40,504 nucleotides of DNA. Source: an uncultured Ruminococcus sp. (GTDB taxonomy: Bacteria; Bacillota; Clostridia; Oscillospirales; Ruminococcaceae). The stretch lies in assembly GCF_937915125.1 (NCBI RefSeq), contig NZ_CALDMP010000002.1, forward strand, positions 1-40,504. Direction: 5' to 3'. A program made the position numbers and the translations under genes. Of this stretch, positions 24,169-31,596 are shown in pieces. Within the stretch, counting starts at the first letter, position 1; each line of letters starts with the position of its first letter. Under the pieces are notes generated by a model. That model made no database searches, had not been told where the DNA came from, and worked only from the letters and a program-made list of their open reading frames with translations.

Positions 24169-24728
24169 GAGGGTTTTAGTGGGGGATTGGTAGAAAAAAT
24201 AAGCCTTTTTCGATAATAGAATTGTCGATTTCCTACAAATATCATAGATTTTATAGAGATTAAAAAGAACGCAATACGTTCTACAGCAATGTTTCCCATG
24301 ATCTTCACCCAGTGTCAGGGCACAGCGGTACCCGAGAATGCGGATTGTGCACCGGGGAAGATGTTGGATATGTCATTAAAATTTCGATTGGAAAAACAGA
24401 TTCCGGAGCCGATCGGAATCCCATGATTTTTGTGGAATAACAATGAACAAGCAGATGATTTCCGACAAAATTAATGGGAAATCATTTTAGTTCGTCAGTC
24501 AGAACGGTACAGCAGCAAAAGCGTGCTGTATATCATTTTCTGACATTACAGAAAATATAACATGCCGGAAAAATCCTGTCAACCGAAAACGCTGCCGAAT
24601 ATCTAACAAAACAAATCGAATCTGCGCTTTTTCTTTTCTTTATTTTAAAATGAATGCAACATTCCGGGATACATAATCGAAAAATAAGGTTTTCCGAAAA
24701 AAATTCTTGGGAAATTGCAGGAAAGCTA
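24169..24728. other. Intergenic stretch between rrf2 and the pfl promoter
   Basis: About 560 bp. It contains a nested hairpin at 24499-24543 (TCAGAA and TTCTGA outside, TACAGCA and TGCTGTA inside) and a small GAACG/CGTTC hairpin near 24268-24282. A 45-codon open frame at 24289-24426 has no ribosome site and is not called a gene. Otherwise nothing recognised. Confidence 0.5.
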
Positions 24729-24757
24729 TTGACATCCTAGTTGAGATGTGTTATTAT
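24729..24757 (+). promoter_or_regulatory. Predicted pfl operon promoter
   Basis: TTGACA (24729-24734), 17 bp, TATTAT (24752-24757). A 5' leader of about 135 nt follows. Confidence 0.75.
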
Positions 24758-24772
24758 TAAGACAGACCAAAA

Positions 24773-24838
24773 CACAACTGAAAAGGTCAGGAGAATATGA
24801 CTTAAAAATGACGCATTTTTATGGCTTAACCAGTTGTG
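24773..24838 (+). promoter_or_regulatory. Structured pfl leader RNA
   Basis: CACAACTG (24773-24780) is the exact complement of CAGTTGTG (24831-24838), and between them AAAAATG (24804-24810) pairs with CATTTTT (24814-24820). The two nested stems lie in the 5' leader, about 60 nt before the pflB start. No known riboswitch class was recognised. Confidence 0.5.
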
Positions 24839-24898
24839 ATTTGCAAAAAATCCAAACTAAATTCCGCTGGTTCATTCAGCAAAGGGGAGATTTTAAAA

Positions 24899-26986
24899 AT
24901 GGCAGAAACAATGGCAAAGGCATGGGAAGGCTTCGTTGGCGGCGCATGGGAAAAGACCATCGACGTACGTGACTTCATCCAGAAGAACTATACTCCGTAT
25001 GAGGGTGACGAAAGCTTTCTGGCCGGCCCGACTGAAGCAACAAAAACACTGTGGGGCGAGGTACTGGATCTGTTCCAGAAGGAACGTGAAAACGGCGGCG
25101 TAATTGACATGGATACCAAGATCGTATCCAAGGTTAACTCTCACGATGCCGGCTATATTCACAAGGAACTTGAGACAATCGTCGGTCTCCAGACTGACAA
25201 GCCGCTGAAGCGTTCTCTCCAGCCGTTCGGCGGTATCCGTATGGCTGAGACTGCCTGCGAATCCTATGGCTACAAGGTAGATCCGGAGATCAGCTATATC
25301 TTCCGTGAGTACAGAAAGACACACAACGAGGGCGTATTCGATGTATACACACCGGAAATGCGTTCTGCTCGTCACAATGCCATTATCACCGGTCTGCCGG
25401 ATGCTTACGGCAGAGGCCGTATCATTGGTGACTATCGCCGTGTTGCTCTGTATGGTGTAGATCGTCTGATCGAAGACAAGAACTATCAGAAGGCTGTGAC
25501 TTCCGGTACCATGACAGAGGAGAAGATCCGTCTGCGTGAGGAACTGGCAGAGCAGGTAAAGGCTCTGAAGGCTCTGAAGAACATGGCTGCAAAGTATGGC
25601 TATGACATTTCCGGACCGGCTACCAATGCAAAGGAAGCAATCCAGTGGACATACTTTGCATATCTGGCAGCTGTCAAGGATCAGAACGGCGCTGCAATGA
25701 GCCTGGGCCGTACCTCCACATTCCTGGACATCTACATTCAGCGTGACCTGGACAACGGCACTCTGACTGAGGAACAGGCACAGGAGTATATCGACCACTT
25801 CATCATGAAGCTGCGTATGGTCAAGTTCGCAAGAACACCGGAATACAACGCACTGTTCTCCGGCGACCCGCAGTGGGTTACTGAGTCCATCGGCGGTATG
25901 GGTCTCGACGGCAGAACTCTGGTAACGAAGAACAGCTTCCGTTACCTGCACACCCTGGAGAACCTGGGTACTGCACCGGAGCCGAACCTGACTGTTCTGT
26001 GGTCCAAGCGCCTGCCGGCAGCATTCAAGCACTACTGTGCAAAGCTGTCCATCAACACCTCTTCTTTCCAGTATGAGAACGACGACCTGATGCGTATAAC
26101 ACACGGCGATGATTATGCCATCGCTTGCTGCGTATCCTCTATGCGTGTTGGTAAGGAAATGCAGTTCTTCGGCGCACGTGCAAACCTGGCAAAGTGCCTG
26201 CTGTATGCAATCAACGGCGGTGTGGATGAGAGAATCGATGCCAAGACCGGCAAGCACAATCAGGTTGGTCCGAAGTATCGTCCGGTAGAAGGCGATTATC
26301 TGGACTACGATGATGTTATGGATAAGTACACCGACATGATGGAATGGCTGGCAAAGCTGTACGTAGATACTCTGAACTGCATCCACTACATGCACGACAA
26401 GTACTGCTACGAGGCACTCCAGATGGCACTCCACGACAGAGACGTTAAGCGTTACTTCGCAACTGGTATCGCTGGTATGTCCGTTGTTGCTGACTCCCTG
26501 TCCGCAATCAAGTATGCTAAGGTAAAGTGCATCCGTGACGAATTCGGCGTAGTGACTGACTTCGAAGTAGAAGGCGACTTCCCGAAGTACGGCAACAACG
26601 ACGACCGTGTAGACAGCATTGCTGTTGAGATCCTGAACAAGTTCATGGATATGATCCGCAGCAACTATTGCTACAGAGGCGGCGTACCGACCACTTCTAT
26701 CCTGACCATCACATCCAACGTTGTATACGGCAAGAAGACCGGTAACACACCGGACGGCCGTAAGAAGGGTCAGCCGCTGGCACCGGGTGCAAATCCGATG
26801 CACGGCCGTGATACCCACGGTGCAGCTGCTTCTATGGCTTCTGTTGCAAAGCTGCCGTGGAAGAATGCACAGGATGGTATCTCCAACACATTTACCATTA
26901 TTCCGGACGCCCTGGGTAAGGATTCTTCTGTATTCGCAGGCGATGTGGATATTGCTTCTATCCGTGAGGCTATGGAGAAGGAATAA
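24899..26986 (+). CDS. pflB: Pyruvate formate-lyase large subunit lacking the glycyl-radical domain
   Basis: A 695-aa glycyl-radical enzyme core that converts pyruvate plus CoA to acetyl-CoA plus formate. The catalytic pair Cys410-Cys411 (IACCVSSM) is present, as are GARANLAK, SNVVYGKKTGNTPDGR and PGANPMHGRD. Typical enzymes (760 aa in Escherichia coli) continue past KLPWKNAQDGISNTFTIIPD into a C-terminal segment with the radical loop RVSGYAV. Here the chain stops after PDALGKDSSVFAGDVDIAS and an acidic end. The missing domain is encoded separately at 27288. AAAGGGGAG lies about 8 bases before ATG 24899. The reading frame is open throughout and no radical-domain sequence follows in another frame, so this is not a sequencing frameshift. 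Confidence 0.95.
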   Translation: MAETMAKAWEGFVGGAWEKTIDVRDFIQKNYTPYEGDESFLAGPTEATKTLWGEVLDLFQKERENGGVIDMDTKIVSKVNSHDAGYIHKELETIVGLQTDKPLKRSLQPFGGIRMAETACESYGYKVDPEISYIFREYRKTHNEGVFDVYTPEMRSARHNAIITGLPDAYGRGRIIGDYRRVALYGVDRLIEDKNYQKAVTSGTMTEEKIRLREELAEQVKALKALKNMAAKYGYDISGPATNAKEAIQWTYFAYLAAVKDQNGAAMSLGRTSTFLDIYIQRDLDNGTLTEEQAQEYIDHFIMKLRMVKFARTPEYNALFSGDPQWVTESIGGMGLDGRTLVTKNSFRYLHTLENLGTAPEPNLTVLWSKRLPAAFKHYCAKLSINTSSFQYENDDLMRITHGDDYAIACCVSSMRVGKEMQFFGARANLAKCLLYAINGGVDERIDAKTGKHNQVGPKYRPVEGDYLDYDDVMDKYTDMMEWLAKLYVDTLNCIHYMHDKYCYEALQMALHDRDVKRYFATGIAGMSVVADSLSAIKYAKVKCIRDEFGVVTDFEVEGDFPKYGNNDDRVDSIAVEILNKFMDMIRSNYCYRGGVPTTSILTITSNVVYGKKTGNTPDGRKKGQPLAPGANPMHGRDTHGAAASMASVAKLPWKNAQDGISNTFTIIPDALGKDSSVFAGDVDIASIREAMEKE

Positions 26987-27022
26987 GGAAACCCCTTATA
27001 ATGAGAAAGGAGGCGCAGGGTC

Positions 27023-27232
27023 ATGGCACAGCATGAACTCAAGGATCATGACAAGTCCGATGAGTTGGTCGATATGATCGAAAAGCTCATGGAGAATGGA
27101 AGCGGTCACCTGACCATTTCCGAGGATGATCTCATGGGTGACGGCATGAATGTGAAAACCTATCGCAGCATGGATTGCTCAAAGGGAAGCATGGCTTGCT
27201 GTCAGCCGACTGAATTCATAGACGAAGAGTGA
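27023..27232 (+). CDS. 69-aa acidic Cys-containing protein of the split pfl operon
   Basis: A small protein between the large subunit and the radical subunit, with AAAGGAGG about 9 bases before its ATG and 36 bp after the pflB stop. I do not recognise a family. Residues 12-30 are helical and read DELVDMIEKLMENGSGHL, which resembles the start of the radical subunit (ENLVGLLDGYAEKGGHHL). The C-terminal half diverges and carries Cys52, Cys59 and Cys60 (MDCSKGSMACC) before an acidic tail. It has no glycyl-radical loop. It could be an adaptor, a metal-binding small subunit or a decayed duplicate of the radical domain; position and conserved spacing argue for a role in the enzyme. Confidence 0.8.
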   Translation: MAQHELKDHDKSDELVDMIEKLMENGSGHLTISEDDLMGDGMNVKTYRSMDCSKGSMACCQPTEFIDEE

Positions 27233-27287
27233 GCATTTGCTCTTTCGGTAATACAATTGTTGTAAATTCTGCAAGGAGGAATTTATT

Positions 27288-27527
27288 ATGGCAAATGAAA
27301 AGCAAATCGAAAATCTGGTTGGCCTGCTGGACGGTTATGCTGAAAAAGGCGGTCACCATCTGAACGTAAACGTACTGAACCGTGAGACTCTGCTGGATGC
27401 ACAGCAGCACCCGGAGAAGTATCCGCAGCTGACTATCCGTGTCAGCGGCTATGCAGTTAACTTCATCAAGCTGACCAAGGAGCAGCAGGATGACGTTATC
27501 TCCAGAACTTTCCACGCTGGTCTCTAA
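27288..27527 (+). CDS. Stand-alone glycyl-radical subunit of pyruvate formate-lyase (GrcA-like)
   Basis: A 79-aa protein equal to the C-terminal domain of normal PFL: NLVGLLDGYAEKGGHHLNVN, NRETLLDAQQHPEKYPQL, the radical loop RVSGYAV with Gly54, then FIKLTKEQQDDVISRTFHAG. It is shorter than Escherichia coli GrcA (YfiD, 127 aa), lacking that protein's N-terminal extension. GrcA replaces the oxygen-cleaved C-terminus of an otherwise complete PFL. Here the large subunit has no such domain, so this protein should be an obligatory partner that carries the radical in trans. AAGGAGGAATTTATT precedes the ATG. The 55-bp gap before it has no clear promoter. Confidence 0.93.
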   Translation: MANEKQIENLVGLLDGYAEKGGHHLNVNVLNRETLLDAQQHPEKYPQLTIRVSGYAVNFIKLTKEQQDDVISRTFHAGL

Positions 27528-27567
27528 TCGGAACAGTCCTGCGAAAGTCGCATAAGTAACATTCCAG

Positions 27568-27593
27568 TGGGCGTACAATTTTTTGTGCGCCCA
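27568..27593 (+). promoter_or_regulatory. Intercistronic hairpin between the radical subunit and activase genes
   Basis: An 11-bp stem, TGGGCGTACAA (27568-27578) and TTGTGCGCCCA (27583-27593), with a TTTT loop and a weak TTGTTGT tail. It may partly terminate or stabilise the upstream message, keeping the radical subunit in excess over the activase. Confidence 0.6.
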
Positions 27594-27618
27594 TTGTTGT
27601 ATCAAAAGGAGGTAGATT

Positions 27619-28383
27619 ATGGAAGGACACATTCACTCTACGGAAAGCTTCGGCACAGTAGACGGCCCGGGCATTCGCTTTGTGATCTTTTTCCAGGGAT
27701 GTCCCATGCGCTGTCTGTACTGCCACAATCCGGACACCTGGCCTGCGACAACTGACGATAGCAATCTGCGCAGCGTGGAGTCACTGCTGAAAGAATATGA
27801 TGGCATCAAGGAATTTCTCCGCGACGGCGGTATCACTGCAACCGGTGGGGAACCCTTGGTGCAGATGGAATTCCTCACCGAGCTGTTTGAAGCGGCAAAA
27901 AAGAAAAATATCCACACCTGCCTGGATACCTCCGGGATTCTTTTCCGACCGGAAAAGCGTGCAGAATTTGACCGTCTTATGGCTGTGACAGACCTGGTGA
28001 TGCTGGATATCAAGCACATTGATGAGGAAGAGCACAAGAAGCTCACCAAGCAGAGCAACAAGCATATTCTGGAATTCGCCGAATATCTGAAAGAAAAGAA
28101 GGTCCCGGTCTGGATCCGCCACGTAATCGTGCCGGGATTGACGCTGAATGACGAATACCTGCGCCGTCTGGGACATTTTATTGGCGGACTGGATAATCTG
28201 AAGGCACTGGATGTGCTGCCGTATCATACCATGGGCGAAGTGAAGTATGAAAACTTAGGGATAGACTATCCCTTGAAAGGCGTTCCAGCTGCTACCAAGG
28301 AACAGGCTGTCCATGCAAAGAACGTGATTTTTGATGGTATTAAAGAACGCCTGCGGGAAGAGATTCGTGACAGTCATGCGTAA
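27619..28383 (+). CDS. pflA: Pyruvate formate-lyase activating enzyme
   Basis: A 254-aa radical-SAM enzyme that abstracts a hydrogen from the radical glycine. The N-terminal ESFGTVDGPGIRFVIFFQGC and the CPMRCLYCHNP motif (C-x3-C-x2-C, 4Fe-4S) are diagnostic; SAM-binding GGEPL and the LDIKHI and PGLTLNDEY segments follow. The length matches PflA. AAAGGAGGTAGATT precedes the ATG. Last gene of the operon. Its natural substrate here must be the separate 79-aa subunit, alone or docked on the large subunit, unlike in organisms with one-chain PFL. Confidence 0.96.
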   Translation: MEGHIHSTESFGTVDGPGIRFVIFFQGCPMRCLYCHNPDTWPATTDDSNLRSVESLLKEYDGIKEFLRDGGITATGGEPLVQMEFLTELFEAAKKKNIHTCLDTSGILFRPEKRAEFDRLMAVTDLVMLDIKHIDEEEHKKLTKQSNKHILEFAEYLKEKKVPVWIRHVIVPGLTLNDEYLRRLGHFIGGLDNLKALDVLPYHTMGEVKYENLGIDYPLKGVPAATKEQAVHAKNVIFDGIKERLREEIRDSHA

Positions 28384-28415
28384 TCGTCTTGCAAAAAAAT
28401 CGTAAAATTTACAAA

Positions 28416-28443
28416 AGCCGCCTTGCCAAGGGCGGCTTTTTCT
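28416..28443 (+). terminator. Terminator of the pfl operon
   Basis: The stem AGCCGCC (28416-28422) and GGCGGCT (28431-28437) has an 8-nt loop and is followed by TTTTCT; it is preceded by AAAA, so it may work in both directions. Confidence 0.85.
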
Positions 28444-28451
28444 GTTATAAT
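28423..28451 (+). promoter_or_regulatory. Predicted corA promoter embedded in the pfl terminator
   Basis: TTGCCA (28423-28428) lies in the terminator loop, with TATAAT (28446-28451) 17 bp downstream. Confidence 0.65.
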
Positions 28452-28510
28452 AAAAGAAGCGGCTAAATTGCCGGAAAAGCGTATGATAGAACAGGAGGTG
28501 CGGCATGAAC

Positions 28511-28625
28511 GCTGACCCATATCCTTTGCCATGCATGAAAAAGGCATACGGCAAAGGGAACAGAACTTTGAAAATATGCAGGGTCAGCTGTGCTGTATCA
28601 GTGGAGCTGCCTTGCTGAAAGGTGG
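28511..28625 (+). promoter_or_regulatory. Structured corA leader, candidate riboswitch
   Basis: GCTGACCC (28511-28518) pairs with GGGTCAGC (28581-28588). Inside, TCCTTTGCC (28522-28530) pairs with GGCAAAGGG (28550-28558), and an inner ATGC/GCAT stem caps it. A competing hairpin CAGCT (28585-28589) with AGCTG (28605-28609) is possible. The ribosome site AAAGGTGG is partly paired with GCCTT just upstream. Mg2+-responsive leaders (M-box) often precede Mg2+ transporters, but the conserved M-box core was not recognised, so the class is left open. Confidence 0.5.
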
Positions 28626-28633
28626 TATTCCAT

Positions 28634-29563
28634 TTGGTTTCGTATTACAAGACGGTTGCAAACCGGCTCATTGAAGTGGATTCCATTACGCCCGGCTGCT
28701 GGGTCTCGGTAGTGGATCCCACTGCCCAGGAACGCAAAATGCTCATTGATGAATATGGCCTGGACAGCGACTTTCTGAAATCCTCCTTGGACGAAGAGGA
28801 ATCGTCCCGTGTGGAACAGGAAGAAAATCAGACGCTGATTATTGTTGATACGGCGGTTTCAGAGGTGCAGAAGGATGATACATTGATCTTTTACACCATG
28901 CCGCTGGGTATTATTCTGACGGATCACTACGTATTCACCATTTCCCTGCGGGAAAATAAGGTGATTGATGACGTGGTCAGCGGTCGGGTGCGGAATATCC
29001 AGACCCAGTTCCGGACGCAGTTCGTCCTGCGGCTCATGATGAATATTACATCCTCCTTCCTGGTTTATCTGAAACAGATCGACAAGACATCCACTGCCAT
29101 GCAGAGAAAACTGCACGGCGCCATGAAGAATCACGAACTCATCCAGATGCTGGAACTGGAAAAATCCCTGATTTACTTCTCTACCTCTCTGAAATCCAAC
29201 GATGTGACCATGAATAAGATTTTGCGGGGCAGGGTAGTGAAGCTCTACGAAGAAGATCAGGATCTTCTGGAGGATGTACTCATTGAGCTGAAACAGGCGC
29301 AGGAAATGGCGAGTATTTATTCGGGCATTCTTTCCGGCGTAGTCGAGGCGTTTGGTTCTGTGATCTCCAATAACCTGAATATCGTCATGTGGCGCTTGAC
29401 CATGGTGACCATTATTCTGGCGATTCCGACCATGGTATTCAGCTTTTATGGCATGAATACGCTGGATTTGCCCGGTGCAGAGCATACCTGGTTTCCCACA
29501 ATGATTGCAGTGGTGTTGACTGCTGTGGTGGCGCTGGTTTTGTTTAAGTATAAGAAAAAGTAG
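28634..29563 (+). CDS. corA: CorA family Mg2+ (divalent cation) channel
   Basis: A 309-aa inner-membrane channel. A large cytosolic alpha/beta funnel domain (1-245) is followed by two C-terminal membrane helices (about 250-272 and 285-303), with the selectivity motif YGMN right after the first and a basic KYKKK tail. It forms pentamers that let Mg2+ or Co2+ enter. The start is TTG 28634: AAAGGTGG stands 8 bases upstream, and the resulting MVSYYKTV is a usual beginning in this subgroup. The GTG at 28622 would overlap the ribosome site. The long structured leader suggests RNA-level control. Convergent with a CorC-type gene. Confidence 0.93.
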   Translation: MVSYYKTVANRLIEVDSITPGCWVSVVDPTAQERKMLIDEYGLDSDFLKSSLDEEESSRVEQEENQTLIIVDTAVSEVQKDDTLIFYTMPLGIILTDHYVFTISLRENKVIDDVVSGRVRNIQTQFRTQFVLRLMMNITSSFLVYLKQIDKTSTAMQRKLHGAMKNHELIQMLELEKSLIYFSTSLKSNDVTMNKILRGRVVKLYEEDQDLLEDVLIELKQAQEMASIYSGILSGVVEAFGSVISNNLNIVMWRLTMVTIILAIPTMVFSFYGMNTLDLPGAEHTWFPTMIAVVLTAVVALVLFKYKKK

Positions 29564-29575
29564 ATTTTCATAGAA

Positions 29576-29611
29576 TAGGGTACAAAAAAGTCTCTGCGCA
29601 ATCGCAGAGAC
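29576..29611. terminator. Bidirectional terminator between corA and corC-type genes
   Basis: GTCTCTGCG (29590-29598) and CGCAGAGAC (29603-29611) form a 9-bp stem with a 4-nt loop. The T-run is strong on the minus strand (TTTTTTGTA) and weaker on the plus strand. Confidence 0.85.
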
Positions 29612-29621
29612 CTTACCTTTT

Positions 29622-30872
29622 CTATTTCTCTTCTTCCTCTGTCGGCGGCGTAACCTCCAGTCGGATGCTTTTGACGGTCTGGTTATCCGCATCCAGTACG
29701 GTGAAGTGAAATGCGCCATATTCCGCCGTTTCGCCTACGCCGGGAATATGCCCCAGCAGTTCCATGACCCAGCCGCCCACTGTGGTAGAATCTGTCTCCG
29801 GAACATGCGCTGGTGCATCTTCTTCGTCCAGCCCTGCACAGACATCGCTGATGCTGAACGAACCCACTACGGTGTAGACATGAGGTGCTGTCTTTTGGAA
29901 CTCGTGGACGATCTCGTCGCTTTCGTCGTAGATTTCGCCCACCAACTGCTCCAGAATGTCCTCCAGGGTTACCATACCCTTCGTGCCGCCGTACTGGTCA
30001 ACCACAATGGCGAGATGTGTCTTGGCAAGTTGCATTTCCCGGAGAATATCGCTGATGCGTTTGGTTTCCGGTACATAAATGACGGTCTGGGTGATCTCCT
30101 GCAAAGAAGTGTATTGCCCGCACATGAGCCGGAAAAAGTCTTTGTTGGTGATCATGCCGATGATATTGTCCAGGCTCTTTTCATAGACAGGGAACCGCGA
30201 GAAATGGCTGTTCAGGAACAGCTTTTTCGCTTCCTCCACTGTGGCATCTGAGGACAGTGCAACGATGCGTACCCGGGGGATGAGGATCTCGCTGACAGAG
30301 GTTTCATCAAATTGCAGAGCGGAGATCACCAGATCGCTTTCCTGTTCTTCCAGAACGCCTTCCTCTTCAATTTCATCAATGATGTATTTCAGCTCGTCCT
30401 CTGTGACGCTGGGTGCTTCGTCCTTGGGCTTGAATGTACGGGAGAGCAGATCAAAGAACCAGACAAAAGGCGTCATGAGCGTGGTGAATTTGGAGAGAAT
30501 GCCGCCCAGTGCCAATGCGATTTTGTCTGCATGGGATTTGGCGTAGGATTTCGGCAGTACTTCGCAGAAAGTCAGTACCAGGATGGTCATGACAACGGTG
30601 GAAATAGCTGCGCCGGCAGAGCCGAAGTAAATGGTAAACAATACCGTAGCAAGGGAAGAAGAACCGATGTTGGCGATGTTGTTGCCCACCAGAATGGCAG
30701 TCAGTGCCTGTTCATATTTGTTGGCAATGCGCAGCGCCGCAGCGGCACGCTTGTCCCCGGAGTCTGCCAGATGCTTCATGCGGATCTTGTTCACGCAGGC
30801 AAATGCAGTTTCTGTACTGGAAAACAAAGCGGAAAAAATCAATAAAATCAGTATCGGTATGACGTAAATCAA
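29622..30872 (-). CDS. CorC/HlyC-type CNNM transporter with CBS pair
   Basis: A 416-aa membrane protein. An N-terminal CNNM (DUF21) domain with about four membrane segments (1-190: SALFSSTETAF, AILVGNNIANIGSS, LPKSYAKSHADK) is followed by two CBS domains (about 200-325) with VVDQYGGTKGMVTLEDILEQLVGEI, and a C-terminal CorC/HlyC domain (about 335-415). Relatives such as MpfA and CorC export Mg2+, so this gene and the convergent corA form an uptake and efflux pair (inference). The start is taken as TTG 30872 because AGGAGG is 7 bases upstream; the in-frame ATG at 30893 overlaps that site. Confidence 0.9.
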   Translation of the reverse strand: MIYVIPILILLIFSALFSSTETAFACVNKIRMKHLADSGDKRAAAALRIANKYEQALTAILVGNNIANIGSSSLATVLFTIYFGSAGAAISTVVMTILVLTFCEVLPKSYAKSHADKIALALGGILSKFTTLMTPFVWFFDLLSRTFKPKDEAPSVTEDELKYIIDEIEEEGVLEEQESDLVISALQFDETSVSEILIPRVRIVALSSDATVEEAKKLFLNSHFSRFPVYEKSLDNIIGMITNKDFFRLMCGQYTSLQEITQTVIYVPETKRISDILREMQLAKTHLAIVVDQYGGTKGMVTLEDILEQLVGEIYDESDEIVHEFQKTAPHVYTVVGSFSISDVCAGLDEEDAPAHVPETDSTTVGGWVMELLGHIPGVGETAEYGAFHFTVLDADNQTVKSIRLEVTPPTEEEEK

Positions 30873-30916
30873 AATAGTTCCTCCTGGAATCATACAAATC
30901 AATATAACTATTATGC

Positions 30917-30945
30917 ATCATACCATAAAATCAGAAAAGAATCAA
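30917..30945 (-). promoter_or_regulatory. Predicted promoter of the corC-type gene
   Basis: TTGATT (30940-30945), 17 bp, TATGAT (30917-30922). Confidence 0.6.
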
Positions 30946-31037
30946 GTAGTTCTGCATGTTTTTATGAAAAATGATACAATTGGCAGAAACGAATAAACAA
31001 TATTTCGTGAATTGTCAAAAAGAAAGGATGAAAAGAA

Positions 31038-31526
31038 ATGGAACGTTTTATCTTATGGGTGGCAAATCACCTGCCGAAGCCCCTGCGGAATCTGTATTTT
31101 CGCTATGAAGATCTGATTCTGTATCTCATTTTCGGCGGACTGACTACCGTTGTCTCTTTTGTGACCCAGTTTGTACCAGCGTATTTTCTGGGAACTGGTG
31201 CCGCTGCGACCATCTTCTGTACCACTTTTTCCTGGATCTGCGCCGTGACCTTTGCATTTTTTACCAACAAAAAATACGTATTCAAAAGCAAGACTGCCAC
31301 AAAGCGTGCATTCTGGACGGAATTTTTCTCCTTCTACGGAGCACGTCTGGTTTCCTATTTCCTGGAGCTGGGCATCATGCTGGTATTCGCAACATGGCTG
31401 GGACTGAATTACTATGTGGTGAAGATCTGTGCACAGGTTTTCATTGTCCTGTCCAACTATCTGTTCAGCAAGCTGTTTGTTTTCAAGAAACGGGAGGGCG
31501 GCGAAACTGCCGGAGAAGGAAAATAA
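31038..31526 (+). CDS. GtrA family membrane protein
   Basis: A 162-aa protein with four membrane helices (about 28-48, 55-76, 95-115 and 125-145) and the family signatures YLIFGGLTTVVSFVTQ, FAFFTNKKYVFKS and SNYLFSKLFVFKK. GtrA proteins are proposed to flip polyprenyl-phosphate sugars made by GtrB enzymes across the membrane. The only GtrB-like gene in the window is 21 kb away (8628), so a partnership is possible but not shown. AAAGGATGAAAAGAA precedes the ATG. A strong terminator hairpin follows the stop. Confidence 0.9.
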   Translation: MERFILWVANHLPKPLRNLYFRYEDLILYLIFGGLTTVVSFVTQFVPAYFLGTGAAATIFCTTFSWICAVTFAFFTNKKYVFKSKTATKRAFWTEFFSFYGARLVSYFLELGIMLVFATWLGLNYYVVKICAQVFIVLSNYLFSKLFVFKKREGGETAGEGK

Positions 31527-31549
31527 CGCAGTACTCTTCTGCATAATCT

Positions 31550-31595
31550 ATGCGCCTCTGTCCATACTAAGGGTATGGAAGGAGGCGCATTTTTC
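31550..31595 (+). terminator. Terminator hairpin that also encloses the DUF421 ribosome site
   Basis: ATGCGCCTC (31550-31558) pairs with GAGGCGCAT (31582-31590), and inside it CCATAC (31562-31567) pairs with GTATGG (31573-31578). Five T follow. The ribosome site GGAGG of the next gene lies in the 3' arm, six bases before ATG 31597. Confidence 0.75.
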
Positions 31596-31596
31596 T

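Noticed and set aside
24289..24426. 45-codon open frame in the rrf2-pfl gap
   Set aside because: No ribosome site, no recognisable similarity and no domain; it could equally be chance.
24893..26818. 641-codon minus-strand frame opposite pflB
   Set aside because: Produced by biased codon use of the highly expressed pflB; Cys/Val/Leu-rich with no domain.
26987..27290. A frameshift or sequencing error splitting a normal pflB
   Set aside because: The radical-domain sequence does not follow in any frame after 26986. A 69-aa gene and two separate ribosome sites intervene, and the radical subunit has its own clean start.
28452..28633. M-box (ykoK) riboswitch before corA
   Set aside because: The gene context fits, but I could not place the conserved core elements; the leader is reported only as structured RNA.
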